Notes under the pieces: generated by a model
Seen by the model: the letters and a program-made list of their open reading frames with translations, nothing else
What the model was told of the DNA's origin: nothing
Databases searched by the model: none
Shown: positions 19,884-29,047 of the stretch, one piece after another
Position numbering within the stretch: the first letter of the stretch is position 1
Layout: the number at the start of each line of letters is the position of its first letter
Position numbers and translations under genes: made by a program
NCBI RefSeq assembly: GCF_026013905.1
Contig: NZ_CP110257.1
Span: 806,001-870,000 of the forward strand
Reading direction: 5' to 3'
Length of the DNA stretch: 64,000 nucleotides
Source: Schlegelella aquatica
Lineage (GTDB): Bacteria; Pseudomonadota; Gammaproteobacteria; Burkholderiales; Burkholderiaceae_C

Positions 19884-20803
19884 TCGATGTTCTGCACCTG
19901 CTCGCGCATCTGCTCGATCAGGACCTTCATCTCGACCGAGATCTGCGTGAGCTCGAGGGCCGAGGACTTCGACCCGAGCGTGTTGGCCTCGCGGTGCAGT
20001 TCCTGGATCAGGAAGTCCAGCCGCTTGCCGATCTCGCCCCCTGCGCGCAGCAGGCGCTCGATCTCGTCCAGGTGCGCCTCGAGCCGGCCGAGCTCCTCGG
20101 CCACGTCGATGCGCAGGGCGTAGGCGGCGGCTTCGTTGAGGGCGCGCTCCTGCAGGGCCTCGGCGCTCACCGACTGCGCGGCGCCGGCGGCCTCCAGGGC
20201 CTGTCGCCAGCGTTCGAGGAAGCGCTGCTGCTGGCGCTCGACCACCTGCGGCACCAGGGGTTCCGCCTGCTTGGCCAGCTGCCGCAGCCGCTCGATGCGC
20301 TCGAGCAGGATGCCCACCAGCCGCTCGCCCTCGCGGGCGCGGGCCTCGCGCAAGGCGTCCAGCGCCTGGCGCGTCGCCTGCAGGGCCAGCTCGTCCAGCC
20401 GCTCGGCGCCTGCGGTGCCCCGGCACCATTGCAGCACTTCGTGCACGCTCAGCGAAGCCGCCTGCGGCAGCCAGGATTGCACGGTGGCCTGCGCGCCGGC
20501 CAGGCGGTTGAGCTGATCCGGCTGGGGGTGGGGCAGGCCGCTGTCGGCCTCGCGCGCGGCGTTCAGGCGCAGCTCCACCTTGCCGCGGCGCAGCGCACCC
20601 GTGAGCAGCTCGCGCAGCGCCGGCTCGACGGCGCGCAACTCGTCGGGCATGCGGAAGGCCAGGTCCAGAAAGCGGCTGTTGACCGAGCGCAGTTCGACGG
20701 TGACCGCGGCGGTGCCGGCCGCACGGATTTGGCCGTCTTCCCCAGGGGTTCCCGGCGGGTGCGAGGTGGCGCTCGCGTAGCCGGTCATGCTGTAAACTGC
20801 CAT
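19880..20803 (-). CDS. yicC: YicC family endoribonuclease
   Basis: A 307-residue protein. It begins with the conserved [10 protein letters not shown], followed by [20 protein letters not shown], and ends with the DUF1732 domain containing [22 protein letters not shown]. YicC proteins are metal-dependent endoribonucleases; the E. coli protein acts on small RNA turnover. It heads the yicC-gmk(-rpoZ-spoT) unit. The start codon is only 28 nt from that of the divergent kinase gene, so both promoters must overlap. Confidence 0.93.
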   Translation of the reverse strand: MAVYSMTGYASATSHPPGTPGEDGQIRAAGTAAVTVELRSVNSRFLDLAFRMPDELRAVEPALRELLTGALRRGKVELRLNAAREADSGLPHPQPDQLNRLAGAQATVQSWLPQAASLSVHEVLQWCRGTAGAERLDELALQATRQALDALREARAREGERLVGILLERIERLRQLAKQAEPLVPQVVERQQQRFLERWRQALEAAGAAQSVSAEALQERALNEAAAYALRIDVAEELGRLEAHLDEIERLLRAGGEIGKRLDFLIQELHREANTLGSKSSALELTQISVEMKVLIEQMREQVQNIE

Positions 20804-20831
20804 GACGCTTATCGCATTGCAAAATTCGATT

Positions 20832-21800
20832 ATGTCAAAGCCCAAACCAGCCCCGTTGCCGCCCGGCACCGTGGTCGGGGGTTACCAGATCATCAAGAAG
20901 CTGGCGGCCGGGGGCTTTGGCGTGGTCTATCTGGCCGAGGACCAGGACAAGCGCCTGGTGGCCCTCAAGGAATACCTGCCGGCCTCGCTGGCCGAGCGCA
21001 ATCCGGGCGAGCTCGCCCCGCGCGTCAAGCCGGAAAAGCAGCCTCTTTATCGCCTGGGCCTCAAGAGCTTCTTCGAAGAGGGGCGCTCGCTCGCACAGAT
21101 CTCGCACCCGAGCGTCGTGTCGGTGCTCAACTTCTTCCGCGAGAACGAGACCGTCTACATGGTGATGAACTACCTGCAAGGCGACACGCTGCAGGACTTC
21201 ATCGTGACGGCGCGCGAGCTCAAGCGCGAGAAGGTGTTCCGCGAGTCGACCATCCGCTCGCTGTTCGACGAGATCCTGCGGGGTCTGCGCATCGTGCACC
21301 AGCACAAGATGCTGCACCTGGACATCAAGCCGGCCAACATCTTCATCACCAACGACAACAAGGCGGTGCTGCTGGACTTCGGCGCGGCGCGCGAGGTGCT
21401 CTCCAAGGAGGGCAACTTCATCCGCCCGATGTACACGCCGGGCTTTGCTGCGCCCGAGATGTACCGCCGCGACGGCACGCTGGGCCCCTGGACGGACATC
21501 TATGCCATCGGGGCGTGCATCTACGCCTGCATGCAGGGGTACCCGCCCAACGACGCGCCTCAGCGCCTCGAGAAGGACCGGCTGACCTTGTCGCTCTCGC
21601 GCTTGCGCAACATCTACTCGGACAACCTCATCGAGGTGACGGAATGGTGCATGGCGCTGGACCCGCTGTCGCGCCCGCAAAGCGTGTTCGCGCTGCAAAA
21701 GGAGCTCGCGCGGGAGACGGAGCGGCGTTACACCAAGCTCACCTTCAGCGAGCGGCTCAAGCTGCAGCTCGAGAACCTGAAGGGCGGTAAGGCCGCTTGA
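20832..21800 (+). CDS. Serine/threonine protein kinase
   Basis: A 322-residue Hanks-type kinase. Visible motifs: glycine loop [21 protein letters not shown] with the ATP-binding Lys, catalytic loop [10 protein letters not shown], and DFGAAR. The activation segment ends in PGFAAPEMY. No transmembrane helix or sensor domain is present, so it is cytosolic. The ATG at 20832 is preferred because it opens the conserved region; an ATG at 20802 would overlap the yicC start. A PP2C phosphatase gene follows 20 nt downstream, the standard partner that reverses such phosphorylation. Targets are unknown. Confidence 0.92.
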   Translation: MSKPKPAPLPPGTVVGGYQIIKKLAAGGFGVVYLAEDQDKRLVALKEYLPASLAERNPGELAPRVKPEKQPLYRLGLKSFFEEGRSLAQISHPSVVSVLNFFRENETVYMVMNYLQGDTLQDFIVTARELKREKVFRESTIRSLFDEILRGLRIVHQHKMLHLDIKPANIFITNDNKAVLLDFGAAREVLSKEGNFIRPMYTPGFAAPEMYRRDGTLGPWTDIYAIGACIYACMQGYPPNDAPQRLEKDRLTLSLSRLRNIYSDNLIEVTEWCMALDPLSRPQSVFALQKELARETERRYTKLTFSERLKLQLENLKGGKAA

Positions 21801-21820
21801 CCGTGGACAGGAGCGGCTCC

Positions 21821-22732
21821 ATGAGGTTCTCGGTCTACCAGGTCAGCCGCAAGGGTGGCCGCGAGAAGAACGAAGACCGCATGGGCTATTGCTACACGCG
21901 GGACGCGGGGCTGTTCGCGCTGGCCGACGGCATGGGCGGCCATCCGCAGGGCGAGGTGGCCTCGCAGCTGGCGCTGCAGACGATGGCGGCGCTGTTCCAG
22001 CGCGACGCCAAGCCCACGCTGAAGGACCCGTTGCGCTTCCTGCACGACGCGATCATTGCCGGGCACCATCAACTGCTGCGCTACGCGACCGAAAAGGCGC
22101 TGATCGACACCCCGCGCACGACGGTCGTCGCCTGCGTGCTCCAGAACGGAGCGGCCTACTGGGCCCACTGCGGCGACTCGCGGCTTTACCTGGTCCGCGG
22201 CGACAAGCTCATTGCGCGCACGCGCGATCACTCCTACTCCGAGTTGCAGGAGACGCTGGCGGGGGTGGTGCCGATGGGCGAGCGCTTCAATCGCAACGTG
22301 CTGTTCACCTGCCTGGGCAGCCCCGGCAAGCCGGTGGTGGACACGGTCGGGCCGATGGTGCTGCACCAGGGCGACCGCATCCTGCTGTGCTCCGACGGGC
22401 TGTGGAGCAGCGTGCCCGATGTCGAGATCGTCGAGCAACTGGCGGTCCGCCCGGTGTCGGACGCGGTGCCGGAACTCGTCGAGCGGGCCTTGCGGCGGGC
22501 AGGCGGCAAGAGCGACAACGTCACCGTCCTCGCGGTCGAGTGGGAGTCCTCGGAGGACTTCGAGCCGACCCGGGCCATCTCGACCCAGACGCTGGCCGAG
22601 GACGTGTTCGCCTCGACCATCCAGGCCGGGGTCGGCGGTCAGGAGCCGGACGACCTCGACGAAGCCGAGATCGAGCGCTCGATCCGCGAGATCAACGAGG
22701 CGATACGGCGGTCCTCGCAGAAGAAGAGCTGA
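21821..22732 (+). CDS. PP2C-type protein phosphatase
   Basis: A 303-residue PPM/PP2C phosphatase. The ATG at 21821 has AGGAG at 21808-21812. Metal-binding motifs in order: KNEDRMGY, LADGMGGHPQGE, GDSRLYLVRGD, CSDGLWS and KSDNVTVLAV. A C-terminal tail of about 60 acidic residues follows the catalytic core. With the adjacent kinase it should form a reversible phosphorylation pair. Cytoplasmic, no membrane segment. Confidence 0.92.
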   Translation: MRFSVYQVSRKGGREKNEDRMGYCYTRDAGLFALADGMGGHPQGEVASQLALQTMAALFQRDAKPTLKDPLRFLHDAIIAGHHQLLRYATEKALIDTPRTTVVACVLQNGAAYWAHCGDSRLYLVRGDKLIARTRDHSYSELQETLAGVVPMGERFNRNVLFTCLGSPGKPVVDTVGPMVLHQGDRILLCSDGLWSSVPDVEIVEQLAVRPVSDAVPELVERALRRAGGKSDNVTVLAVEWESSEDFEPTRAISTQTLAEDVFASTIQAGVGGQEPDDLDEAEIERSIREINEAIRRSSQKKS

Positions 22733-22941
22733 CGAGGGGCTCAGGGCGCCCACCCGGGCGGCGTCGCCGGCCTCGCGTCTTGCTCGCGGCATGCTCCGCC
22801 GAAGCGGCCGGTTCGGCCCGTGCGGCCGGCGCACGGCGCCTCGGGCGGGCTCGAAGGCGCCCTGGCCCCCTCGCATCCCCGCACGCTGCATGGCGGTTGC
22901 GGTCGGGGCGACAATAGCGGGTTCCCCCACAGGTTGCTTCC

Positions 22942-23667
22942 ATGCCATACGAACGTACTGCGGGGCGCGCGCAGGATGCGCTGCGCCCGGTGAGGATCAC
23001 GCGCCACTACACCAAACACGCCGAGGGCTCGGTGCTGGTGGAGTTCGGCGACACGAAGGTGCTGTGCACCGCCTCCGTGGAGGAGAAGGTGCCGCCGCAC
23101 AAGAAGGGCAGTGGCGAAGGCTGGGTCACGGCCGAGTACGGGATGCTGCCGCGCTCGACGCACACGCGCAGCGACCGCGAGGCGGCCCGCGGCAAGCAAA
23201 GCGGACGCACCCAGGAGATCCAGCGGCTCATCGGCCGCTCGATGCGGGCCGTGTTCGATCTCGCGGCGCTGGGCGAGCGCACGATCCACCTGGACTGCGA
23301 CGTGCTCCAGGCCGACGGAGGCACCCGCACGGCGAGCATCACCGGCGCGTTCGTCGCGGCCCACGATGCGGTCACCTGGCTGATGCAGCGCGGCGCGATC
23401 GCGCGCTCGCCCATCCGTGATTTCGTTGCGGCGATCTCGGTCGGGGTGGTGCAGGGCACGCCGCTGCTCGACCTCGAGTACGTCGAGGACGTGGCATGCG
23501 ACACCGACATGAACGTCGTGATGACGGGGGCGGGCGGTTTCGTCGAGGTGCAGGGCACGGCCGAGGGCGAGCCGTTCACCCGCGCGGAGCTGGACGTCCT
23601 GCTCACGCTTGCGGGCAAGGGCATCGGTGAGTTGATCGCGCTGCAGCGCCGCGCGCTCGGCGTGTGA
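22942..23667 (+). CDS. rph: Ribonuclease PH
   Basis: A 241-residue phosphorolytic 3'-5' exoribonuclease. It opens with the characteristic R-x-x-DALRPV-x-I motif and has [20 protein letters not shown] and [16 protein letters not shown] in the RNase PH core. It trims the 3' ends of tRNA precursors using phosphate. The 209-nt gap before it contains no recognisable gene. rdgB follows 10 nt downstream, so they are probably co-transcribed. Confidence 0.96.
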   Translation: MPYERTAGRAQDALRPVRITRHYTKHAEGSVLVEFGDTKVLCTASVEEKVPPHKKGSGEGWVTAEYGMLPRSTHTRSDREAARGKQSGRTQEIQRLIGRSMRAVFDLAALGERTIHLDCDVLQADGGTRTASITGAFVAAHDAVTWLMQRGAIARSPIRDFVAAISVGVVQGTPLLDLEYVEDVACDTDMNVVMTGAGGFVEVQGTAEGEPFTRAELDVLLTLAGKGIGELIALQRRALGV

Positions 23668-23677
23668 GGGGGCTGCG

Positions 23678-24289
23678 ATGCGCGTGGTGCTCGCCTCGAA
23701 CAATGCGAAGAAGCTCGCCGAGTTGCAGGCGCTGTTCGCCCCGCTCGGCGTGGAGCTGGTGACCCAGGGCTCGCTCGGGGTGCCGGAAGCCGCGGAGCCG
23801 CACCCGACCTTCGTCGAGAACGCGCTCGAGAAGGCCCGCCATGCGTCCCGCCTGACGGGCTTGCCGGCGCTCGCCGACGACTCGGGGCTGAGCGTGGACG
23901 CGCTGGGCGGTGCGCCGGGCGTGCTCTCGGCGCGCTACGCCACGCTCTTCGGCGGGCCGCGCGACGACGGTGCGAACAACGAGGCGCTCCTGCGGCAGTT
24001 GCAGGCGGTCGAGGACCGCCGCGCGCGCTTCGTTTGCGTGCTCGCGGCCCTGCGACGGCCCGACGACCCGGAGCCGCTGATCGCGATGGGCCGCTGGGAC
24101 GGCGAGGTGCTGCGCGGGCCCCGCGGGCAGGGCGGGTTCGGCTACGACCCGTTGATGTGGATCCCCGCCCTGGGGGCGAGCGTGGCCGAGCTCGACGCGG
24201 CGGTGAAGAACCGGCACAGCCATCGTGCGCAGGCGGCGCGCGAGCTGACGCGGCTGATGCGCGAGGTCTGGCTCGGTGGCCGCGGCTGA
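23678..24289 (+). CDS. rdgB: dITP/XTP pyrophosphatase (non-canonical purine NTPase)
   Basis: A 203-residue HAM1/RdgB protein. It starts with VLASNNAKKLAELQALF (substrate loop) and has NALEKARHA, LADDSGLSVDALGGAPGVLS and GQGGFGYDPL. It removes pyrophosphate from dITP and XTP to keep them out of DNA and RNA. It lies between rph and hemW, a common order in betaproteobacteria. Confidence 0.96.
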   Translation: MRVVLASNNAKKLAELQALFAPLGVELVTQGSLGVPEAAEPHPTFVENALEKARHASRLTGLPALADDSGLSVDALGGAPGVLSARYATLFGGPRDDGANNEALLRQLQAVEDRRARFVCVLAALRRPDDPEPLIAMGRWDGEVLRGPRGQGGFGYDPLMWIPALGASVAELDAAVKNRHSHRAQAARELTRLMREVWLGGRG

Positions 24290-24328
24290 CGGCGTGGGCC
24301 GCGGGCGGGTGGCAGAAAGGGGCAAGCC

Positions 24329-25525
24329 TTGAACACCGATGTCGTCGGCCGGTATCTGCGGCCGGGCACCCTGACGTTGGGGGCGATGCCGCCCTTGGCG
24401 CTGTATGTGCATCTGCCCTGGTGCCTGCGCAAGTGTCCCTACTGCGACTTCAACTCGCACGAGTGGCGCGAGGGCGGCAGCCTGCCACAGACGCAGTACC
24501 TGGACGCGCTGCGGGCGGACGTGGAGGCGGCCTTGCCGCTGGTGTGGGGCCGCAAGATCCACAGCATCTTCATCGGCGGGGGCACGCCCAGCCTGTTTTC
24601 GCCCGATGCCATCGACCGGCTGCTGGCCGACGTGCGGGCCTTGCTGCCGCTGGAGCCCGCCTGCGAGATCACGCTGGAGGCCAACCCGGGCACGTTCGAG
24701 CGCGACCGCTTCCGCGGGTTTCGAGAGGCGGGGGTGACGCGCCTGTCCATCGGGGTGCAGAGCTTCGACGACGCCAAGTTGCGGGCGCTGGGGCGGGTGC
24801 ACGACCGGGCGCAAGCGATCGCGGCGGTGGAGGAGGCGTGCCAGTGCTTCGAGACCTTCAACCTGGACTTGATGTACGCGCTTCCCGGGCAGACGCTGGC
24901 CGAGTGCGAGGCGGATCTGCGGCAGGCGCTCGCGTTCCGGCCGCCGCACCTGTCGGTGTACCACCTGACGCTGGAGCCCAACACCTACTTCGCGAAGTTC
25001 CCGCCCGCGGTCCCGGACGAGGATCTGGCCAGCGAGATGCTCGACCGCATCGTCGAGCGCACGGGCGAGGCCGGGCTGGTGCGCTACGAGGTGTCGGCCT
25101 ATGCGCGGCCCGGGCACGCGTGCGCGCACAACCTGAACTATTGGCGCTTCGGTGACTACCTGGGCATCGGCGCCGGCGCGCACAGCAAGCTCAGCTTCCC
25201 GCACCGGGTGGTGCGGCAGGTGCGTTTCCGTGAGCCCGCGCGGTACATGCAGGCCGCGCTGGCGGGCCAGGCGGTCGCGCAGGATGAAGAAGTGCGGCGC
25301 GAGGACCTGCCGTTCGAGTTCATGCTCAACGCGCTGCGCCTGCGCGAGGGCTTCGAGCTGGCGCGGTTCAGCGAGCGCACGGGGCTGCCGGTCACGGTCA
25401 TCGCCCGTGCGCTGGAGGAGGCCGAGCGCCGAGGGCTGATCGAGCGCGACCTGCAGCGCGTGTGGCCCACCGACCGCGGCTTCGACTTCCTCAGCGACTT
25501 GCAGGCGTTGTTCTTGCCCGGATGA
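24329..25525 (+). CDS. hemW: Radical SAM heme chaperone HemW
   Basis: A 398-residue radical SAM protein. The 4Fe-4S motif is CxxxCxxC in PWCLRKCPYCDFNSHEW, and FIGGGTPSLFSPDAI and SIGVQSFDDAKLRALGRVHD are typical HemW blocks. HemW-type sequences are often misnamed coproporphyrinogen III oxidase; HemW binds and delivers heme. The TTG at 24329 has GAAAGGGG upstream and fits homolog length; an ATG at 24386 would remove 19 residues. Third gene after rph and rdgB. Confidence 0.92.
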   Translation: MNTDVVGRYLRPGTLTLGAMPPLALYVHLPWCLRKCPYCDFNSHEWREGGSLPQTQYLDALRADVEAALPLVWGRKIHSIFIGGGTPSLFSPDAIDRLLADVRALLPLEPACEITLEANPGTFERDRFRGFREAGVTRLSIGVQSFDDAKLRALGRVHDRAQAIAAVEEACQCFETFNLDLMYALPGQTLAECEADLRQALAFRPPHLSVYHLTLEPNTYFAKFPPAVPDEDLASEMLDRIVERTGEAGLVRYEVSAYARPGHACAHNLNYWRFGDYLGIGAGAHSKLSFPHRVVRQVRFREPARYMQAALAGQAVAQDEEVRREDLPFEFMLNALRLREGFELARFSERTGLPVTVIARALEEAERRGLIERDLQRVWPTDRGFDFLSDLQALFLPG

Positions 25526-25539
25526 AGGGGGCCGGGCCT

Positions 25540-25560
25540 TCCTCCCGCGGGGCGGGAGGA
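25540..25560 (+). terminator. Hairpin after hemW
   Basis: TCCTCCCG-CGGGG-CGGGAGGA is an 8-bp perfect stem 14 nt after the hemW stop codon. It lacks a T-run but probably marks the 3' end of the rph-rdgB-hemW unit. Confidence 0.5.
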
Positions 25561-25727
25561 CGTACCGGCGGTGTCCCCCATGGCAGAACTGACAGGGGCG
25601 GGGTCGCCCTGTATCCTGCGCGGGCCGTGTTCATGGCAGCATGGGCTGCCCCAGCCGCATCCGCCCGGCGGACCGTTCGCACGGCCCCGGTGTCGCAGGG
25701 CGGTTCTTCACCACAGGGAATCGCAGC

Positions 25728-26135
25728 GTGAGTTCCGAGCTTTCGTCGCCCACTCCCTATCCTGGCGTGTCGCCCCGGCGGGTGCTGGTGGTCGATGACG
25801 ACCGGGTGCAGCAACTGCTGCTCACCGCCCACCTGGAAGCGTGCGGCTGCGAGGTGGACGTGGCCGACGACGGCGAGGAGGCGTTGCAGTTGTGGCGCGA
25901 ACGCCGGCACCGGCTCGTGATCACCGACTGCCGCATGCCGGGGATGGACGGCTATGCGCTGGCACGGGCCTTGCGCGCCGAGGCCGGCGCGTCGCAGGTG
26001 CGGCTGGTGGGGACGAGCGCCGACGTGGACGACGCGCCGCGGGCCTTGGAGGCCGGGATGGAGCGGCTGATCGCCAAGCCGGTCGGGCGCGACGAACTCC
26101 TGGGGCTGTGCCGCCAGGCGTTCGGCCCGGCGTGA
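25728..26135 (+). CDS. Single-domain response regulator
   Basis: A 135-residue receiver-only protein. The GTG at 25728 with AGGGAA at 25714-25719 is chosen; upstream codons lack homology. Receiver residues: acidic pocket VVDDDR, phosphoacceptor Asp in LVITDCRMPGMDGYALA, the Thr in VRLVGTSADVDD, and Lys in LIAKPVGRDEL. There is no output domain, so it signals by protein contact. It converges on cheB but is not in the che operon; the partner kinase is unknown. Confidence 0.88.
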   Translation: MSSELSSPTPYPGVSPRRVLVVDDDRVQQLLLTAHLEACGCEVDVADDGEEALQLWRERRHRLVITDCRMPGMDGYALARALRAEAGASQVRLVGTSADVDDAPRALEAGMERLIAKPVGRDELLGLCRQAFGPA

Positions 26136-26174
26136 GCGCGGCCGCTCTCGTCGGGGCGCCCGGGCGGCTCTTGC

Positions 26175-27278
26175 TCAGACGCGGTTCAGGCTGAGGCCGG
26201 CGGTGGCGCGCAGCCGCTCCAGCAGGGCGGGCGCGATGCGTTGCAGCGGCAGGACTTCGTCGGCCGCCCCGCAGTTGATGGCCTCGCGCGGCATGCCGAA
26301 GACGACGCAGGTCGCTTCGTCCTGCACGTAGTTGTAGCTGCCGGCGTCGCGCATTTCCTTCATCGCGCGAGCGCCGTCGGCGCCCATGCCGGTCAGCATG
26401 ATGCCGATGGCGTTGGGGCCGACCACGCGCGCGGCCGAGCGGAACAGCACTTCCACCGAAGGTTTGTGGCGGTTGACCGGTTCGCCGTCTTGCACGCGGG
26501 CGATGTAGTTGGCACCGCTGCGGTCGACGCTCAGGTGCAGGCCGCCCGGCGCGATGTAGGCGTGGCCGGGCAGGATGCGCTCGCCGTCCTGCGCTTCCTT
26601 GACCGCGATGCGGCACAGCCCGTCGAGCCGGGCGGCATAGCTGCGGGTGAAGCCGGGCGGCATGTGCTGTGTGATGACCACCGCCGGCGAGTCGGCGGGC
26701 AACTGCATCAGCACCTCCTTGGTGGCCTCGGTTCCGCCGGTGGAAGCGCCGATGAAGATGAGCTTCTCGGTCGACAGGCGGCCCAAGGCGCCCGCCCGCA
26801 CGGGGACGGTGCCCGGTGCAGCGGGGGCGGCGGCCGGCGACGCCGCCGGGGCCGCCGTGGCGGGCAGCTTGCGCACCTGCGCGCGCGCGGCGATGCGGAT
26901 CTTGTCGGTGATCTCGTGCTCGAGGTGTTGCAGACCGTTGGCCACGCCGATCTTCGGCTTGGCGACGAAGTCGATCGCGCCCAGCTCCAGCGCCCGCAGG
27001 GTGACTTCGGCGCCGCGCTCGGTCAGCGTGGAGACCATGACCACCGGCATCGGGCGCAGGCGCATCAGCTTCTCGAGGAAGTCGAGGCCGTCCATGCGGG
27101 GCATCTCGACGTCGAGCGTGATGACATCGGGATCGAGGTTGCGGATCAACTCCCGGGCTGCGTACGGGTCCGCCGCGACGCCGACGCACTCCATGTCCGG
27201 CTGGCGGTTGATGATTTCCTTGAGCAGGCTGCGCACCAGAGCGGAGTCGTCGACCACCACGGTACGGATCTTGGACAT
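26175..27278 (-). CDS. cheB: Chemotaxis methylesterase/deamidase CheB
   Basis: A 367-residue protein with an N-terminal receiver ([20 protein letters not shown]; phosphoacceptor Asp in [17 protein letters not shown]), an Ala/Pro linker near residues 140-165, and a C-terminal methylesterase with the triad Ser in [11 protein letters not shown], His in [10 protein letters not shown] and Asp in [10 protein letters not shown]. It removes methyl groups from receptor glutamates. It is the last gene of a cheR-cheD-cheB unit (18 nt after cheD). Two receptors in the window end in DWTTF, a likely docking peptide for it. Confidence 0.96.
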   Translation of the reverse strand: MSKIRTVVVDDSALVRSLLKEIINRQPDMECVGVAADPYAARELIRNLDPDVITLDVEMPRMDGLDFLEKLMRLRPMPVVMVSTLTERGAEVTLRALELGAIDFVAKPKIGVANGLQHLEHEITDKIRIAARAQVRKLPATAAPAASPAAAPAAPGTVPVRAGALGRLSTEKLIFIGASTGGTEATKEVLMQLPADSPAVVITQHMPPGFTRSYAARLDGLCRIAVKEAQDGERILPGHAYIAPGGLHLSVDRSGANYIARVQDGEPVNRHKPSVEVLFRSAARVVGPNAIGIMLTGMGADGARAMKEMRDAGSYNYVQDEATCVVFGMPREAINCGAADEVLPLQRIAPALLERLRATAGLSLNRV

Positions 27279-27296
27279 CGTGGATTCCTCGGAACC

Positions 27297-27977
27297 TCAG
27301 AACAAATCGATCGAGCCCGCACCGCTGGCAGGCGGCAGCAGCCTCTGGCTGGCCGCCCGCTCCTGCGCGATGAGAGCTTCGGGGTTGGAAGGAGCGAGGC
27401 GCTTGACCATGGCCTTGCCACTGGCCGGGAAGAAGCAGACCTTGCGGGGGAAGACGTCGAGCACGTCCTTGGAGACGACCGGGATGTGCTCCGTCTTGAG
27501 GTAGTGCAAGACGAACTCGGTGTTGCGCTGGCCGACGTTGAGCACGTTCATGCCGGAGATGACCTGGCCGCCGCCGAAGACCTTGGCTTCGAGCGTCGAG
27601 CGCGACGCGCCCCGCTTGAGCAACTCGTTGATCAGCAGCTCCATCGCGTAGGAGCCATAGCGCCCGCCGTCCTGCGCCCCGCCGGAGTCGGGCAGCATGA
27701 AGTGGTTCATTCCGCCGATGCGGGCGTGGCGGTCCCACAGACAGGCGGCGATGCACGAGCCGAGCGTGGTCATGATGAGGATGTCCTCGTCATGCACGAA
27801 GTACTCGCCCGGAAGCACCTTGACGGCGTCGTTCTTGAAGTGCGCGTCGTAGAAGAAGAACGAGGCCTCGCCGGGCTTGCGGGGCTGAGCCTTGAGCCGC
27901 TCCAGCCGGCTGGTACTGGGCGCGCCGGCGGTGCCGCTCATGCCGCCGAGGGGGAAAGAGGGTGCGGTCAGGGTCAT
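27297..27977 (-). CDS. cheD: Chemoreceptor glutamine deamidase CheD
   Basis: A 226-residue CheD. The catalytic Cys lies in TTLGSCIAACLWD and the His in IGGMNHFMLPDSG; a Thr follows in the core. It deamidates specific receptor glutamines and in some bacteria binds CheC/CheY. The first 40 residues are not conserved, so the ATG at 27977 could be replaced by one 12 codons later. It lies between cheR (40 nt) and cheB (18 nt). Confidence 0.95.
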   Translation of the reverse strand: MTLTAPSFPLGGMSGTAGAPSTSRLERLKAQPRKPGEASFFFYDAHFKNDAVKVLPGEYFVHDEDILIMTTLGSCIAACLWDRHARIGGMNHFMLPDSGGAQDGGRYGSYAMELLINELLKRGASRSTLEAKVFGGGQVISGMNVLNVGQRNTEFVLHYLKTEHIPVVSKDVLDVFPRKVCFFPASGKAMVKRLAPSNPEALIAQERAASQRLLPPASGAGSIDLF

Positions 27978-28017
27978 GATCGCGATATCGGCAGGGCCGG
28001 TTCTGGCCTTGAGCGGC

Positions 28018-28884
28018 TCACACCCGCAGATAGACCGTCTTGCCGCGCAGCTGGAACAGGTCGCGCGAATCGGTGAAGTTCTCCGAATGACCGACGAACA
28101 GGAGGCCGCCCGGCTTCATCACCTGGTGGATGCGTTGCAGCACGCGCCGCTGCGTGGGCGCGTCGAAGTAGATCATGACGTTGCGGCAGAACACGATGTC
28201 GAACGGCTCGCCCAGCGACCAGTGCGTGCTCATCAGGTTGAAGGGTCGGAACTCCACGAGCCGGGCCACCTCGGGTTTGACGCGGATGAAGCCGGCGTTG
28301 CGCCCGGTGCCGCGCAGGAAGTGGCGCTTGAGCAGGTCACGCGAGAGGCCTCGCGCGTCCTCGGCGTACACGCCGCGGCTGGCGGTGGCGAGCACCCGGG
28401 TGTCGATGTCGCTGGCGAGGATGCGCACCGGCGCGCCCGGGCCGAGGGTGTCGCACACCGTCATCGCGAGCGAGTAGGGCTCCTCGCCGGTCGAGGCCGC
28501 GTTGCACCAGAGGCGCAACGGCCGCGCGGTGCCCCGGCGGCGCAGTTCCTCGGCCAGCAGGCGGAAATGGTGCTCTTCTCGGAAGAAGGCCGTCAGGTTG
28601 GTCGTCAGGGCGTTGACGAACTCCTCCCACTCCGCCTCTGCCTGGGGGCCGGTGGCGCGCTCCAGCCATTGCAGGTACTCGGCGAAGGAACGGTGCCCCG
28701 TCTCGCGCAGGCGCCTCGAGAGGCGGCTGTACACCATGGCCTGCTTGCCCGCATGCAGGCTGATGCCGGCACGCTGGTAGATCAACTGCCGCACGCGCTC
28801 GAAGTCATGCTTGTCGAAGCTGAACTCGCGCGTGAGGTCGGCGAGCGGATCGGCCACGGGAGGGGGCGGGAGCACGGCGCTCAT
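28018..28884 (-). CDS. cheR: Chemotaxis protein methyltransferase CheR
   Basis: A 288-residue CheR. The N-terminal helical domain (FSFDKHDFERVRQLIYQRAG) precedes the SAM-binding domain with LRLWCNAASTGEEPYSLAM, DIVFCRNVMIYFD and LLFVGHSEN. It methylates receptor glutamates. It is the first gene of cheR-cheD-cheB and has a strong sigma28-type promoter 55 nt upstream, so expression should follow late flagellar genes. Confidence 0.96.
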   Translation of the reverse strand: MSAVLPPPPVADPLADLTREFSFDKHDFERVRQLIYQRAGISLHAGKQAMVYSRLSRRLRETGHRSFAEYLQWLERATGPQAEAEWEEFVNALTTNLTAFFREEHHFRLLAEELRRRGTARPLRLWCNAASTGEEPYSLAMTVCDTLGPGAPVRILASDIDTRVLATASRGVYAEDARGLSRDLLKRHFLRGTGRNAGFIRVKPEVARLVEFRPFNLMSTHWSLGEPFDIVFCRNVMIYFDAPTQRRVLQRIHQVMKPGGLLFVGHSENFTDSRDLFQLRGKTVYLRV

Positions 28885-28938
28885 GGAGGCTTTCGTCGAA
28901 TCGCGGCAAGGCAGGGCCTGTCAGGGGCCTCATGCCCT

Positions 28939-28965
28939 TTATCGGCCGCGCGCGCGGCAACTTGA
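28939..28965 (-). promoter_or_regulatory. Sigma28 (FliA)-type promoter of cheR-cheD-cheB
   Basis: Read on the minus strand: -35 TCAAGTT (28965-28959), 12-nt spacer, -10 GCCGATAA (28946-28939). The -10 is identical to the enterobacterial FliA consensus. cheR starts 55 nt downstream. Confidence 0.8.
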
Positions 28966-29047
28966 GCCGGGCGAGGGGCCGCCCGCGACTTCGTGGGCGG
29001 CCGCGGTGGGCGTCCCGCGGGAGGGCCGCTGGGACGAGGGGCCGTCC

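Noticed and set aside
22733..22941. Possible small gene before rph
   Set aside because: No start with a ribosome-binding site and no family motif; composition is that of an intergenic GC-rich spacer.
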